A stretch of 64,000 nt of DNA from Bifidobacterium imperatoris (GCF_002860405.1 NZ_NMWV01000011.1:62001-126000), one strand, 5' to 3'; positions 45,915 to 54,928 are shown, counted from the stretch's first letter. The notes: a model not told the origin generated them from the sequence alone. A program made the numbers and translations.

Positions 45915-47552
45915 ATGGGAAAGACACACAACAGCAAGTCAGCATCGGCGGATGGCAGTAGTACTGCTGTCGTCAGACCATTCGGCTGGCGAGACAAAAT
46001 CGGATACATGTGCGGCGATTTCGGCACGGACTTCATGTTCGTGTTCGCCGGCACCTGGTTCATGATCTTCTACACCAAGGTCATGGGCATCCCCGGTACC
46101 ATCGTCGGCACCTTGTTCCTGCTGGCGCGCGTGCTCGACGCGGTGATGGACGTGACCGTCGGCGTGGTAGTGGACCGTTCCAAAGACCATCCGGGCGGCA
46201 AATTCCGTGTGACCATGATGCGATTCACCGCACCGCTCGTGATCCTCTCCTTCCTCATGTACCAGACGTTCGCCATTGATGCCGCCATGTGGGTCAAGAT
46301 TGTCTACATGTCCGTGACCTACGTGGTGTGGTGCTTCTTCTACTCCTGCGTCAACATCCCGTTCGGCTCCCTGGCCTCCACCATTTCCGCCGAAGCAGAC
46401 GACCGCACCAGCCTGTCCACCATGCGCAGCATGGGTGGCACTATCGGCGGCTTGATTCTCGGCATTGTGGCACCAATCGTGATTTACCAGAAGGTGGACG
46501 GTCATCAGGTCATCCGTGGTGGCGACGGCACACATATCTTCGCCATCGTGGCTGCAGTAGTATCCATTGCCGCATTCATCGGCTACCTGATCTGCTACTT
46601 CAACGTAACCGAACGCGTGCATCCCGACCCTGATCAGAACGCCAAGGAAGGCGAGAAGCGCTCGCCTGTGCACATGATTGCCAACGCGTTCTCCTCCCGT
46701 TCGATGCTGGGTATCGTGGCCGCCGCCCTGTGCTTGCTGGTGGCGCAGCTGTTCAGCAACCAGCTGATGACCTACGTGTACACCGACGTGTTCGGTTCGG
46801 CGGCGCTCGCCTCCATCTCCGGCCTGCTCGGCACGGCGGTGATGTTCCTGGTAGTGCCGTTCGTCAAGCCTTTGACTCGACGCTTCGGCCGCAAGTCCAT
46901 CTGCGCGTTCGCCTCAGCGCTGGGCGCTGTCTCCATGCTGCTGCTGTTCGTGATTCAAACCCGCAGCGGCATCGTGTTCCTCGTTGGCGCAGTGTTCATG
47001 TACTTCGCGCTGATGGGCTTCAACTTGGTGATCTGGGCCATGATCACCGATGTGATCGACGATATCGAAGTCACACGTGACACTCGTGAGGAAGCCACCT
47101 GCTTCTCCTGCTACTCGTTCGCCCGCAAGATCGGCCAGGCAGTGGCCGGTGAGCTGGCCGGCCTGTCGCTCGACTGGGTCGGCTACCAATCCGGTGCCAC
47201 AGCAGTGCAATCGGCGGCCACCAAGACCGCGCTCTACAATGTGGCGACCCTGGTGCCCGGCGTATTCTTCCTGCTCACCTTTGTGTGCCTGGTGATTATC
47301 TACCCGTTAAGCCGTGACCGAGTGCTCTACAACGTGGAGGTGCTACGCGTCAAGCGCAAGGGCATCACCGGCGAAGAAGCTCGCCTGCTCGTCAAGTACG
47401 AGGGCATCACCCCGACCGGCACCGCGCCGGAAGGCAGCACCATCGAATGGCCTGACTTCCATGAGCTCGAACGTGCACGTGAACTCTCCGCCCGTACCGG
47501 AATCGCGATTCGCGATCCGCAGGCAGAGGCGTCGACGCATATCGAACAGTAA
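45915..47552 (+). CDS. GPH-type MFS cation symporter
   Basis: 545 residues, twelve helices, glycoside-pentoside-hexuronide:cation symporter family (MelB-like): RPFGWRDKIGYMCGDFGTDF at residue 20, the helix I-IV region LLARVLDAVMDVTVGVVVDR with the conserved Asp pair, EADDRTSLSTMRSMGG. The C-terminus carries an unusual hydrophilic extension of about 75 residues (from about 470) after the last helix, reaching the cytoplasm. GPH proteins normally import sugars or glycosides, and a few import other acids. AAGAGAGG lies before the ATG. In this cluster it may import the substrate of the amidohydrolase. Confidence 0.85.
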   Translation: MGKTHNSKSASADGSSTAVVRPFGWRDKIGYMCGDFGTDFMFVFAGTWFMIFYTKVMGIPGTIVGTLFLLARVLDAVMDVTVGVVVDRSKDHPGGKFRVTMMRFTAPLVILSFLMYQTFAIDAAMWVKIVYMSVTYVVWCFFYSCVNIPFGSLASTISAEADDRTSLSTMRSMGGTIGGLILGIVAPIVIYQKVDGHQVIRGGDGTHIFAIVAAVVSIAAFIGYLICYFNVTERVHPDPDQNAKEGEKRSPVHMIANAFSSRSMLGIVAAALCLLVAQLFSNQLMTYVYTDVFGSAALASISGLLGTAVMFLVVPFVKPLTRRFGRKSICAFASALGAVSMLLLFVIQTRSGIVFLVGAVFMYFALMGFNLVIWAMITDVIDDIEVTRDTREEATCFSCYSFARKIGQAVAGELAGLSLDWVGYQSGATAVQSAATKTALYNVATLVPGVFFLLTFVCLVIIYPLSRDRVLYNVEVLRVKRKGITGEEARLLVKYEGITPTGTAPEGSTIEWPDFHELERARELSARTGIAIRDPQAEASTHIEQ

Positions 47553-47601
47553 TGCCGCCGGCAAGATTCGTGAACGAATGTGAACACTAAGGAGAGACGA
47601 T

Positions 47602-48519
47602 ATGAGTGAAGCGACAACACCGAATCCGGATACGCCAGTCGTGGCGGGAACCGCGGTGGCCGGCACATCAATTGTGGAAGGTGCGGCTACCGCCAAGCGC
47701 AAACCGATGCCGGCATGGATGAAGTCGAAGAAAATCCAGCCGATTATCTCGCTGGTGTTGCTGATTGCCGTATGGTGGGGTGTCACCTCGGCAGGTCTGA
47801 TCAATTCGTTGTATCTGCCTGGCCCGAAAGCCGTATGGGATGCATTCATCGAGGCAAACAGCTGCCGCCCGGCATCAGCTGGTTCCTCACGTATCGTCTG
47901 CGGTGAGCAGCAGTACTTCCTCTGGCAGCATCTCGTAGTCTCGCTGGAACGCATCGGCATCGGCATGGCGTTGGGCATTGTGGTCGGCGTGCTGGTCGGC
48001 TTCATTCTGGCGGAAATCGGTTGGTTGAACCGCATCATCCTGCCGTACATCAACTTCATTCGCGCACTGCCGCCGCTCGGCTACATCGGCCTCTTGATTG
48101 TCTGGTTCGGTATCGGTGACACCACCAAGATCTGGCTGCTGTTCCTTGCCGCATTCCCGCCGATTGTGCTCGCCACCGTTGATGGCATCAACGGTGTGAA
48201 CCGTGATCGCGTGAACTCCGCGCTATCGTTGGGCGCTTCCCGCCCGAAGGCGTTCCTGTTCGTCGTCTTCCCAAGCGCATTGCCCTCCATTATGAACGGC
48301 ATCCGACTGGCGGTCGGCTTCGCTTGGACCACCGTGGTGGCCGCCGAACTTAACAATGGTATCCCCGGTATCGGCGCGCTCGCCTATCTCTCCGGCACCG
48401 AACTCAATACGCCACTGACCATCGCCTGCATCTTCGTGATCGGCATCGCGGCCCTGCTGCTCGACTGGCTGATTCTCGGCATCACCCATCTGGTGACCCC
48501 GTGGGTGGGCAAGGAATAG
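47602..48519 (+). CDS. tauC: Sulfonate/taurine-type ABC permease
   Basis: 305 residues, six-helix permease of the SsuC/TauC/NrtB family. An N-terminal Ala/Pro/Thr-rich stretch (1-45) precedes the first helix (SLVLLIAVWWGVTSAGLIN). The EAA loop is LGASRPKAFLFVVFPSALPS, and LAVGFAWTTVVAAELN is typical of the family. AAGGAGAG is the ribosome binding site. The usual order A-B-C is replaced by C-A-B here. Followed by a repeat element (48543-48594) and the receptor gene. Confidence 0.9.
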   Translation: MSEATTPNPDTPVVAGTAVAGTSIVEGAATAKRKPMPAWMKSKKIQPIISLVLLIAVWWGVTSAGLINSLYLPGPKAVWDAFIEANSCRPASAGSSRIVCGEQQYFLWQHLVVSLERIGIGMALGIVVGVLVGFILAEIGWLNRIILPYINFIRALPPLGYIGLLIVWFGIGDTTKIWLLFLAAFPPIVLATVDGINGVNRDRVNSALSLGASRPKAFLFVVFPSALPSIMNGIRLAVGFAWTTVVAAELNNGIPGIGALAYLSGTELNTPLTIACIFVIGIAALLLDWLILGITHLVTPWVGKE

Positions 48520-48542
48520 GTGCCGTTGTGATGACGAATCCT

Positions 48543-48594
48543 CTCAGCTCCCCCTGTGAGGGGAGCTACCGGCAAAGCCGACTGAGGGGTAGTC
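48543..48594. repeat. Intergenic hairpin repeat (GAGGGG/CTGAGGGG family), copy 1
   Basis: AGCTCCCC-CTGTG-AGGGGAGCT hairpin followed by CCGGCAAAGCCGACTGAGGG. A nearly identical element in the same orientation lies at 50610-50659. It sits between tauC and tauA. Confidence 0.75.
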
Positions 48595-48644
48595 ATATGG
48601 AGTGCGCGACATCAACGTTGTACGTCGTAAGAGAGGAATCGAAC

Positions 48645-49733
48645 ATGCGTGAAACAACCCGTGAAACAGTCCGTAAGATTGGTGCATTGCTGGTATCCGC
48701 TACAGTACTCACTAGCCTTGCCGGCTGCGGCAAAATGCCCACCGCCGACGAACTGGTCGGCAACACCTCGGGCGCAGCCGTAACTGACTGCCCAGTGTCA
48801 TCAGCCAAGAACGAGGACTTCAAAGGTACCATCCGCATCGCGTGGCAGGCCATTCCGAACGCGGACCTGATTGTCAAAGATAAGGGACTGTTGGAAGCCT
48901 GTTTGCCGAACGCCACTATCCAATGGAGTCAATTCAACTCCGGTGGTGATGTGATTCAGGCGTTCGGCTCGAACTCACTGGATATCGGCTTGGCTGGCTC
49001 CTCGCCGGCCGTGCGTGCGGCATCGGCCCCGCTGAACCTGCCGGTCAAAGTGGTGTGGATTCATGACATCATCGGTGACGCTGAATCTCTGGTGGCCCAC
49101 GGTGGTGACTACAAGTCCATTAAAGATCTTGCCGGCAAGAACATCGCCGTACCATTTGGTTCTACCTCGCACTTCTCGCTGCTTTCCGCATTGCACAATG
49201 CTGGCATGAACGAAACCAGCGTGAACCTCATCAACCTTGACCCGGACAAGATGTCCGCCGCGTGGACCCGCGGCGAAATCGATGCGGCCTGGGTGTGGGA
49301 TCCGGTCTTGAGCAAGCTGAAGGCGGACGGCGGCGCCATCGTGACCTCCAGCGCGGCCACTGCAAAATCCGGTTCCGCCACATACGATATGGAGCTTGCT
49401 ACCGACGCGTTCATCAAGGCCAATCCGAAGGTGATGGAGACCTGGACCGCCGTGGAGAATTATGCGGCTGGGCTGATCTCCAGCAAAGAGGCGGACTCCG
49501 CGGAATCTATTTCCACGATTCTCGGCAACTCGGTGGCTGATGTGAAAAAGCAGTTCAAGGGCTACACCTACCCGCAGGCCAAGGATCAAAGCGATATCTT
49601 CCACGGCCAGCTGCCAGGCATCTTCAAGGACACCGCCGAATTCCTCAAGACCCAAGGCAGTCTGGACAAGGTAAGCGACGACTACTCCAGCGTGCTGTAC
49701 ACCGATGCCATCGACCAAGTGGCCAAGCAGTAG
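48645..49733 (+). CDS. tauA: Sulfonate/taurine ABC receptor lipoprotein
   Basis: 362 residues from ATG 48645 with GAGAGGA upstream. Signal peptide ends in a lipobox SLAGC (Cys about residue 28). The receptor domain is of the SsuA/TauA type (NMT1-like): FKGTIRIAWQAIPNADLIVK, GGDVIQAFGSNSLDIGLAGS, IAVPFGSTSHFSLLSALHNA, RGEIDAAWVWDPVLSKL. The last motif forms the sulfonate-binding pocket in TauA proteins. Between permease and ATPase of the same importer. Confidence 0.9.
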   Translation: MRETTRETVRKIGALLVSATVLTSLAGCGKMPTADELVGNTSGAAVTDCPVSSAKNEDFKGTIRIAWQAIPNADLIVKDKGLLEACLPNATIQWSQFNSGGDVIQAFGSNSLDIGLAGSSPAVRAASAPLNLPVKVVWIHDIIGDAESLVAHGGDYKSIKDLAGKNIAVPFGSTSHFSLLSALHNAGMNETSVNLINLDPDKMSAAWTRGEIDAAWVWDPVLSKLKADGGAIVTSSAATAKSGSATYDMELATDAFIKANPKVMETWTAVENYAAGLISSKEADSAESISTILGNSVADVKKQFKGYTYPQAKDQSDIFHGQLPGIFKDTAEFLKTQGSLDKVSDDYSSVLYTDAIDQVAKQ

Positions 49734-49745
49734 AAAGGACTTATC

Positions 49746-50594
49746 ATGGCGAACGACAACGTACTCACCTGGGGTGAGCTCACCGAGAAGAAGACGATGG
49801 ATGACCAGGGCGTGGCCGTGGATATCCGCGGTGTCAATAAGCGCTTCGTTACCCAGCAGGGCGACCATGTGACTGCTCTGCACGATATCAATCTGACCAT
49901 CAACAAACACGACTTCATTTGTGTGGTCGGTCGTTCCGGTTGCGGCAAAACCACGCTGCTTAACATGCTGGCCGGATTTGAAAAGCCATCAGACGGCGAA
50001 CTGATCTCCGGTGGCGTGGCCATCAACGGCCCCAGCCCGAAGCGTGGTGTGGTCTTCCAGAAGCCGCCGCTCTACCCGTGGCTCACCGTGCGCAAGAATG
50101 TGGAATTCGGCATGAAAATGCAAGGTGTTCCGGCGGGCGAGCGCAAAGAGAAGGCTGATCACTTCCTTGACTTGGTGGGGCTGGCCTCCGCTGCCGACCG
50201 CCGTCCATACGAACTCTCCGGCGGCATGCAGCAGCGTGCGCAAATTGCCCGCGTGCTCGCCACCGAGCCGGACCTGATTCTGATGGACGAACCCTATGGT
50301 GCACTGGACGCCTTGACCCGCGAGAAGCTGCAGAACGAGCTGCTGCGCATCTGGCGCGAACGTCACAGCACGGTGTTCTTCATCACCCACAGCGTGGACG
50401 AGGCCATTTTCCTGGCCACTCGCGTGATTGTGATGAGCGCGCATCCGGGAACCGTGAAAATGGATATTCCGATTACGCTCCCGCGCGACCCTGATGATCC
50501 GGACAATATGGAGAAAGTGCGTGCCATGCCGGAATTCGTGAAGCTGCGGGAGGAAATCACCCAAGCCATCTACGTCCAGGACGATCAGGAGTAG
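49746..50594 (+). CDS. tauB: Sulfonate/taurine ABC ATP-binding protein
   Basis: 282 residues with Walker A GRSGCGKTTLLN, signature LSGGMQQRAQIARVLA, Walker B LILMDEPYGALD and switch His in STVFFITHSVDEAIFLATR. The SsuB/TauB/NrtD family is confirmed by PGTVKMDIPITLPRDPDDPD near the C-terminus. An N-terminal extension of about 23 residues precedes the ATPase core. GAAAGGAC precedes the ATG. Last gene of the taurine-type cluster; copy 2 of the hairpin repeat follows. Confidence 0.92.
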   Translation: MANDNVLTWGELTEKKTMDDQGVAVDIRGVNKRFVTQQGDHVTALHDINLTINKHDFICVVGRSGCGKTTLLNMLAGFEKPSDGELISGGVAINGPSPKRGVVFQKPPLYPWLTVRKNVEFGMKMQGVPAGERKEKADHFLDLVGLASAADRRPYELSGGMQQRAQIARVLATEPDLILMDEPYGALDALTREKLQNELLRIWRERHSTVFFITHSVDEAIFLATRVIVMSAHPGTVKMDIPITLPRDPDDPDNMEKVRAMPEFVKLREEITQAIYVQDDQE

Positions 50595-50609
50595 TTCACG
50601 GCACTGCGT

Positions 50610-50659
50610 GGGCTCCTCTTGTCAGGGGAGCTGGCGGCGAAGCTGACTGAGGGGTAGTC
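50610..50659. repeat. Intergenic hairpin repeat, copy 2
   Basis: GGCTCCTCTTGTCAGGGGAG followed by CTGGCGGCGAAGCTGACTGA and GGGGTAGTC, differing from copy 1 at about ten positions. The shared 3' part GACTGAGGGGTAGTC is identical. It sits just after tauB and just before rsmD. Confidence 0.75.
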
Positions 50660-50681
50660 TTCTCGCGCTAAGCTGGTGACC

Positions 50682-51299
50682 ATGCGCGTAATTTCAGGAC
50701 GATTCAAAGGTATGGCACTCGCCACCCCGAAAACCGGTACCCGGCCCACCACCGACCGCACTAAGGAAGCCATCTTCTCCCACTTGGACTCATGGGGAGT
50801 CTTGGATGAGGCTCGGGTTTTGGACCTGTTCGCTGGCACGGGCGCGCTTGGCATCGAAGCGTTAAGCCGCGGTGCTCGCGAACTGGTGGCTGTGGAAAGC
50901 TCCCGTCCGGCAGCTGCATTGATTGCCAAAACGCTGGCCGACCTCAAGAAGAACCGTTCATGGAGCGCCGATTTGCGCGCCCGCGTGCTGGTGAAGAAGG
51001 CCGAAGCAGTGGCAGACGGCTTTGGCGAGCCGTTCGATGTGATTTTCATCGACCCGCCATACGCCTATGAAACCGCGGCATGCGATCAGCTGCTCGCCGA
51101 CTTGGCGGTTGGCAGCGCCACCCACGAGAGCACGGTGATTATGCTCGAACGCTCGATTCGCTCCGATGATCCCACTGCGCCAGAAGGCTGGGAGATCACC
51201 GAGCATCGCAACTACGGCGAAACTGCCGTGTTCTATATCGAACCGATTGCTGAATCTGCTGAGTTCGCTGAATCTGCGCCAGCCGAGCAAGGCGAGTGA
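50682..51299 (+). CDS. rsmD: 16S rRNA (guanine-966-N2)-methyltransferase RsmD
   Basis: 205 residues from ATG 50682. N-terminal MRVISGRFKGMALATPKTG, RPTTDRTKEAIFSHL, the SAM-binding LDLFAGTGALGIEALSRGA and the catalytic DPPY in DVIFIDPPYAYE are family hallmarks. The C-terminus is extended by about 15 residues (AESAEFAESAPAEQ). Housekeeping gene squeezed between the taurine-type cluster and an AraC gene, whose start is only 4 bases past the stop. Confidence 0.93.
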   Translation: MRVISGRFKGMALATPKTGTRPTTDRTKEAIFSHLDSWGVLDEARVLDLFAGTGALGIEALSRGARELVAVESSRPAAALIAKTLADLKKNRSWSADLRARVLVKKAEAVADGFGEPFDVIFIDPPYAYETAACDQLLADLAVGSATHESTVIMLERSIRSDDPTAPEGWEITEHRNYGETAVFYIEPIAESAEFAESAPAEQGE

Positions 51300-51303
51300 C
51301 ACC

Positions 51304-52236
51304 ATGTTTACTCCCGAAGCATCGCAGCGGATGTTCCATGTCGATCAAGACCTTGATTACGACTCGGTCATCGACGACGACCATCACGAATCATGGGGAT
51401 GCTCGCCCATCTGCCCGGCCATTGTGCGCGTCCATACGGAAATGCCGGCACAGGATGTGCCATTGCATTGGCATCTGGGCAGTGAACTGATCTACTCCCG
51501 TCATGGGCGAGTGCACATATTCATCGACGGCGAAGAAACCACCATCGATGATGGACAGATATGCTTGATGAGTCCTAAAAGTCTGCATTCCATTCATCCC
51601 GACCCATACAAGGACGGGCAATGCTGCCTGTCCATCACCTTCGATGGTGAATATCTTTCCCGGTTGAACGCAGGCCTATCAAACCGCCATCTCGTGCAAG
51701 GTGTGCCGCTGGGGCGCGGCTGCGAACACACTGCCGACGAATTGGTGGATTTGTGCGAGCGCATGATCGACTGCGTATTCAGTGAATCGGACATGCAGCT
51801 CATCTGCATGAATGCCCTCCTGTATACCATCCTGAATCATCTCGATAAGGAATGGACGCTTGACAATGCTTCACAGCAGACCGCAACGGCTTTGGGAGAA
51901 ATCCAGAACATCACCGACTATATGAGCACGCACTTCGCCAGCGATATCACCATTGCTCAGATTGCACAACGTTTCGGGTATTCACGCGAATACTTCTCCC
52001 GACTGTTCAAACGCTGCTCCGGCGTGACCCCAGACCAGTACCTGACCGAAATTCGTCTGCAGTCATCAGTGGATGATCTATTGAACGGCGACTTCACCAT
52101 CGCGCAAATTGCCGAGCGCAACGGATTCTCCCATCCGCGCTCGCTGGCCCGCGCGTTTGCCGCCAGATTCGGCATGACTCCGGCCGCATTCCGCAGACAT
52201 TATCGCGGGAGCGGCAACGCGGTCGGCGAACACTGA
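51304..52236 (+). CDS. AraC family transcriptional regulator
   Basis: 310 residues from ATG 51304. The N-terminal cupin-like sensing domain contains LHWHLGSELIYSRHGRVHIF and MSPKSLHSIHPD; the C-terminal double helix-turn-helix reads ITIAQIAQRFGYSREYFSRL and FTIAQIAERNGFSHPRSLAR. It probably activates the MFS transporter and two esterases downstream in response to an imported or released compound. The gene begins 4 bases after rsmD and may rely on that transcript. Confidence 0.92.
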   Translation: MFTPEASQRMFHVDQDLDYDSVIDDDHHESWGCSPICPAIVRVHTEMPAQDVPLHWHLGSELIYSRHGRVHIFIDGEETTIDDGQICLMSPKSLHSIHPDPYKDGQCCLSITFDGEYLSRLNAGLSNRHLVQGVPLGRGCEHTADELVDLCERMIDCVFSESDMQLICMNALLYTILNHLDKEWTLDNASQQTATALGEIQNITDYMSTHFASDITIAQIAQRFGYSREYFSRLFKRCSGVTPDQYLTEIRLQSSVDDLLNGDFTIAQIAERNGFSHPRSLARAFAARFGMTPAAFRRHYRGSGNAVGEH

Positions 52237-52307
52237 TGTTGCAGTCATTTGATGATTGCGCTTTATGACACTGAAATGGTTACCCTCAAGTATGTCTTGA
52301 TGGAACA

Positions 52308-52322
52308 CGTCACAATGTGACG
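52308..52322. promoter_or_regulatory. Palindrome CGTCAC-AAT-GTGACG upstream of the MFS gene
   Basis: Perfect 6-bp arms, 3-base spacer, about 100 bases before the MFS start and 70 bases after the AraC stop. A candidate operator; AraC proteins more often use direct repeats, so another regulator (for instance a LacI or CRP-like one) is possible. Confidence 0.4.
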
Positions 52323-52424
52323 GATAAGGGTCAATTTTTTGACCAGTTGGCACTTCGTGTGCTCCGTATGCTGAAGACACATTTGCGAACGAGGCAAATC
52401 AATCACAAGCAAAGGAGCTTCAAC

Positions 52425-53693
52425 ATGAGCAACGAACCCGTGATCTCCGGTACTCAGGATGCCGTAGCATCACTGCCACAAAGTGGCGGTGCGCGAACCT
52501 TACTGAAAAGCGCAATCCTGTCGCTGTCCCTGCTGCTGTGCAGCGTTTCGGTGACGATGGCCGTGGTCTCCAGCCTCAAGCAGGACTTCCCGAATGCCTC
52601 CACTATGGAGCTGCAGTCATTCGTGAACGTGCCGGTGATCGGTGGCATCATCGCTACGCTGATTGGCGGTTTCCTGGCCAACAAGGTCGGTAAGAAGAAC
52701 CTGTGCCTGTTGGGAACCCTGCTGTGCTTCGCCGGTGGTTTCCTGCCTATGTTCGTGCCGTCGCTTGCCTTCAAGATCGTGCTTCGTGTGATTTGTGGCT
52801 TCGGAGTCGGCCTGATTCAGCCGCTTTCCGCCTCTCTGATCGTCGACTGCTTCAAGGGGCGCGAAGCCGACACGATGATGGGTATTCAGTCCGCTATGGT
52901 GGGCTTGGGCGCCACAATCTTCTCCTCCGCCATCGCCGGCATCATGACCTTCGATTGGCACTACTTCTACTTCGTCTACTTCATTGCTCTCCTTGTGTTC
53001 TTCATTGTGCTCGTTTTCGTGCCGAACAGTGTGAACGAAATCGGCAAGGTGCACAAGGATGAGCAGTCTACCTCCGACAAGCCGAAGCGCACCAAGATGC
53101 CGTTCGGCGCTTACTTCGGCATGATTCTGCAGATCGTATTCGCCACCGGTTACGGCTTCTACACCGTGAACCTGTCCTTGGCTGCCGAGGAGACCGGTGT
53201 CATCACCGCTGTTCAGGCCGCCACCGTTATGACCGTTGTCTCCATCTCCTCCTTCATCGGCGGTTTCCTGTTCGGTTTCGTCAAGCGCTTCACCGGCATG
53301 TTCATCGGCATCATCGCCATCGCTATGGAGGCAGCAGGCTTGTTCCTGTGGGCTAACACCGCTTCTCTGGGCACATGGTATGTTGCAGGCGTGCTCTTCG
53401 GCGTCGGCTTCTGCTGGTTCATGCCGTACGTGAACTTCCTGGTCAATGAGCACACCGATCCGACCATCTCCGCACAGGCCACCTCTTATGCCTTCTTCGG
53501 TAACTCGGTCGGTTCCTTCCTGCCCACCTATGCGTTCGCGGCACTCGGTGCCATCACCGGGCTGACCAGCACCTGGAAGTCCCTGAACGAAGCCGGCGTC
53601 ATGATGATTATCTGCATTGTGATGGTGCTTGTTTTCAACGCCTTCGACAAGAAGAAGCCGGCTGCTGAAGTTTCCGCCGAAGCCGCCAAGTAG
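52425..53693 (+). CDS. MFS transporter linked to esterases
   Basis: 422 residues with twelve helices: first at about 25-45 (LLKSAILSLSLLLCSVSVTM), cytoplasmic motif A IGGFLANKVGKKNLCLLGTL between helices 2 and 3, and a helix 6-7 loop rich in charge (VHKDEQSTSDKPKRTKMPFG). AAAGGAG lies before the ATG at 52425. Position between AraC regulator and two esterases suggests it imports an ester or exports its product; no substrate can be named. Confidence 0.85.
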   Translation: MSNEPVISGTQDAVASLPQSGGARTLLKSAILSLSLLLCSVSVTMAVVSSLKQDFPNASTMELQSFVNVPVIGGIIATLIGGFLANKVGKKNLCLLGTLLCFAGGFLPMFVPSLAFKIVLRVICGFGVGLIQPLSASLIVDCFKGREADTMMGIQSAMVGLGATIFSSAIAGIMTFDWHYFYFVYFIALLVFFIVLVFVPNSVNEIGKVHKDEQSTSDKPKRTKMPFGAYFGMILQIVFATGYGFYTVNLSLAAEETGVITAVQAATVMTVVSISSFIGGFLFGFVKRFTGMFIGIIAIAMEAAGLFLWANTASLGTWYVAGVLFGVGFCWFMPYVNFLVNEHTDPTISAQATSYAFFGNSVGSFLPTYAFAALGAITGLTSTWKSLNEAGVMMIICIVMVLVFNAFDKKKPAAEVSAEAAK

Positions 53694-53765
53694 GCCCGAC
53701 TGGCAGAAGCTCACAATCAAATCAACGCTTGTGGCAGCAATGCCTCACCATTGAATTCCCAACCA

Positions 53766-53788
53766 GTGGCGGTCATTATGGCCGCCAC
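53766..53788. other. Small hairpin between the MFS and esterase genes
   Basis: GTGGCGG (53766-53772) with CCGCCAC (53782-53788), nine-base loop, no T-run. It may separate or stabilise parts of a common transcript rather than end it. Confidence 0.4.
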
Positions 53789-53847
53789 CGTCATAACCAC
53801 ATTCTCATTTGTTCCCCATCCAAGCACTGAAGCTAAGGAAGACTACT

Positions 53848-54873
53848 ATGAATAGTCCGCTGAATGGTTACGCAGCCCCTGATATCTCCTCCATGATTGC
53901 GCCGCCCTCTCCGCAACCGCTCGCCCCCGTTCCCACACCGATTCCGGAAACCAAGTACTTCCAACACACCGATGAAGTGCCGGAAGGCTGCATCGTACTC
54001 GATGAGCCCACTGAGGATTCCTTCGGCTACCCGGTGGATATGGAACAAGTCACCTATGTAACGCGCCAATTGGCGGACGGCACCTCCGTGGATCTGCCGC
54101 TGTGGGTGTTCACGCCGGGCGTGGACAACATGCCGGAAGGCGAGATCCCGGAAGGTGGTTGGCCGGTGATCGTGTTCGTACGCGGTTCGGCCTTCCATGA
54201 GCAGAATGTGCTCGACTACCTTAATTACTATGTGCGCATTGCTGAACGTGGTTATGTGGTGGCTGCCGTGAAATATCGTGCCAGCGACGACGCTCCGTTC
54301 CCGGCGCAGATGCAGGATTGCAAGACCGCGGTTCGCTTCATGCGCACCAATGCCGAACGCTTCCACGCCAATAAGGATCGTGTGGCACTCTGGGGCGACT
54401 CCTCCGGCGGCCACACCGTGCTGATGGCCGGTTTCACAGGTGATACTGTGCCGGATACGTCGGATTATCAGCCGGTGAGTGCTGAAGTGAAGTGCATTGT
54501 GGACTGGTACGGCCCGACCGACTTCGCCATGATGAACCATTACCCGAGTTCGCAGAACCATCATGTGCCTGAATGCCCGGAAGGTGTGGAAATCGGTGGC
54601 GTGGATGTGCTCGAACATCCAGACCTGAACAAGGCGGCTTCGCCGATGACCTACCTAAGCGCAGACCGTCCGACGCCGCCGACGCTGATCATGCACGGTG
54701 GTCGCGATCAGCTGGTGCCATTCAATCAGAGCTGCCGTCTGTATGCCACGATGAGGGCGTTGGGCAAGGATGTGACCTTCTACAAGCTCGATAATTCCTG
54801 CCATGCCTGCTACGGTTTCCGCAGCGACGCCGCGCTGAACATCGTGTTTGACTGGCTTACGAATCGTCTATAA
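53848..54873 (+). CDS. Alpha/beta hydrolase (carboxylesterase-like), copy 1
   Basis: 341 residues from ATG 53848 with AAGGAAG upstream. Hydrolase core: VIVFVRGSAFHEQN (where the hormone-sensitive-lipase group has HGGG, here RGSAF), nucleophile Ser185 in LWGDSSGGHTVLMA, Asp region LIMHGGRDQLVPFNQS, and the late His in NSCHACYGF. No signal peptide. The N-terminus is Pro-rich (about 20-45, PPSPQPLAPVPTPIPE). Residues 191-230 are encoded by a 120-bp tract identical to the next gene. Probably a cytoplasmic acyl or feruloyl/acetyl esterase. Confidence 0.85.
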   Translation: MNSPLNGYAAPDISSMIAPPSPQPLAPVPTPIPETKYFQHTDEVPEGCIVLDEPTEDSFGYPVDMEQVTYVTRQLADGTSVDLPLWVFTPGVDNMPEGEIPEGGWPVIVFVRGSAFHEQNVLDYLNYYVRIAERGYVVAAVKYRASDDAPFPAQMQDCKTAVRFMRTNAERFHANKDRVALWGDSSGGHTVLMAGFTGDTVPDTSDYQPVSAEVKCIVDWYGPTDFAMMNHYPSSQNHHVPECPEGVEIGGVDVLEHPDLNKAASPMTYLSADRPTPPTLIMHGGRDQLVPFNQSCRLYATMRALGKDVTFYKLDNSCHACYGFRSDAALNIVFDWLTNRL

Positions 54874-54928
54874 ACCGTTGTGCCAACTGGGAAAGTTGAG
54901 CCGACCCACACTGTAAAGAAGAAACACT

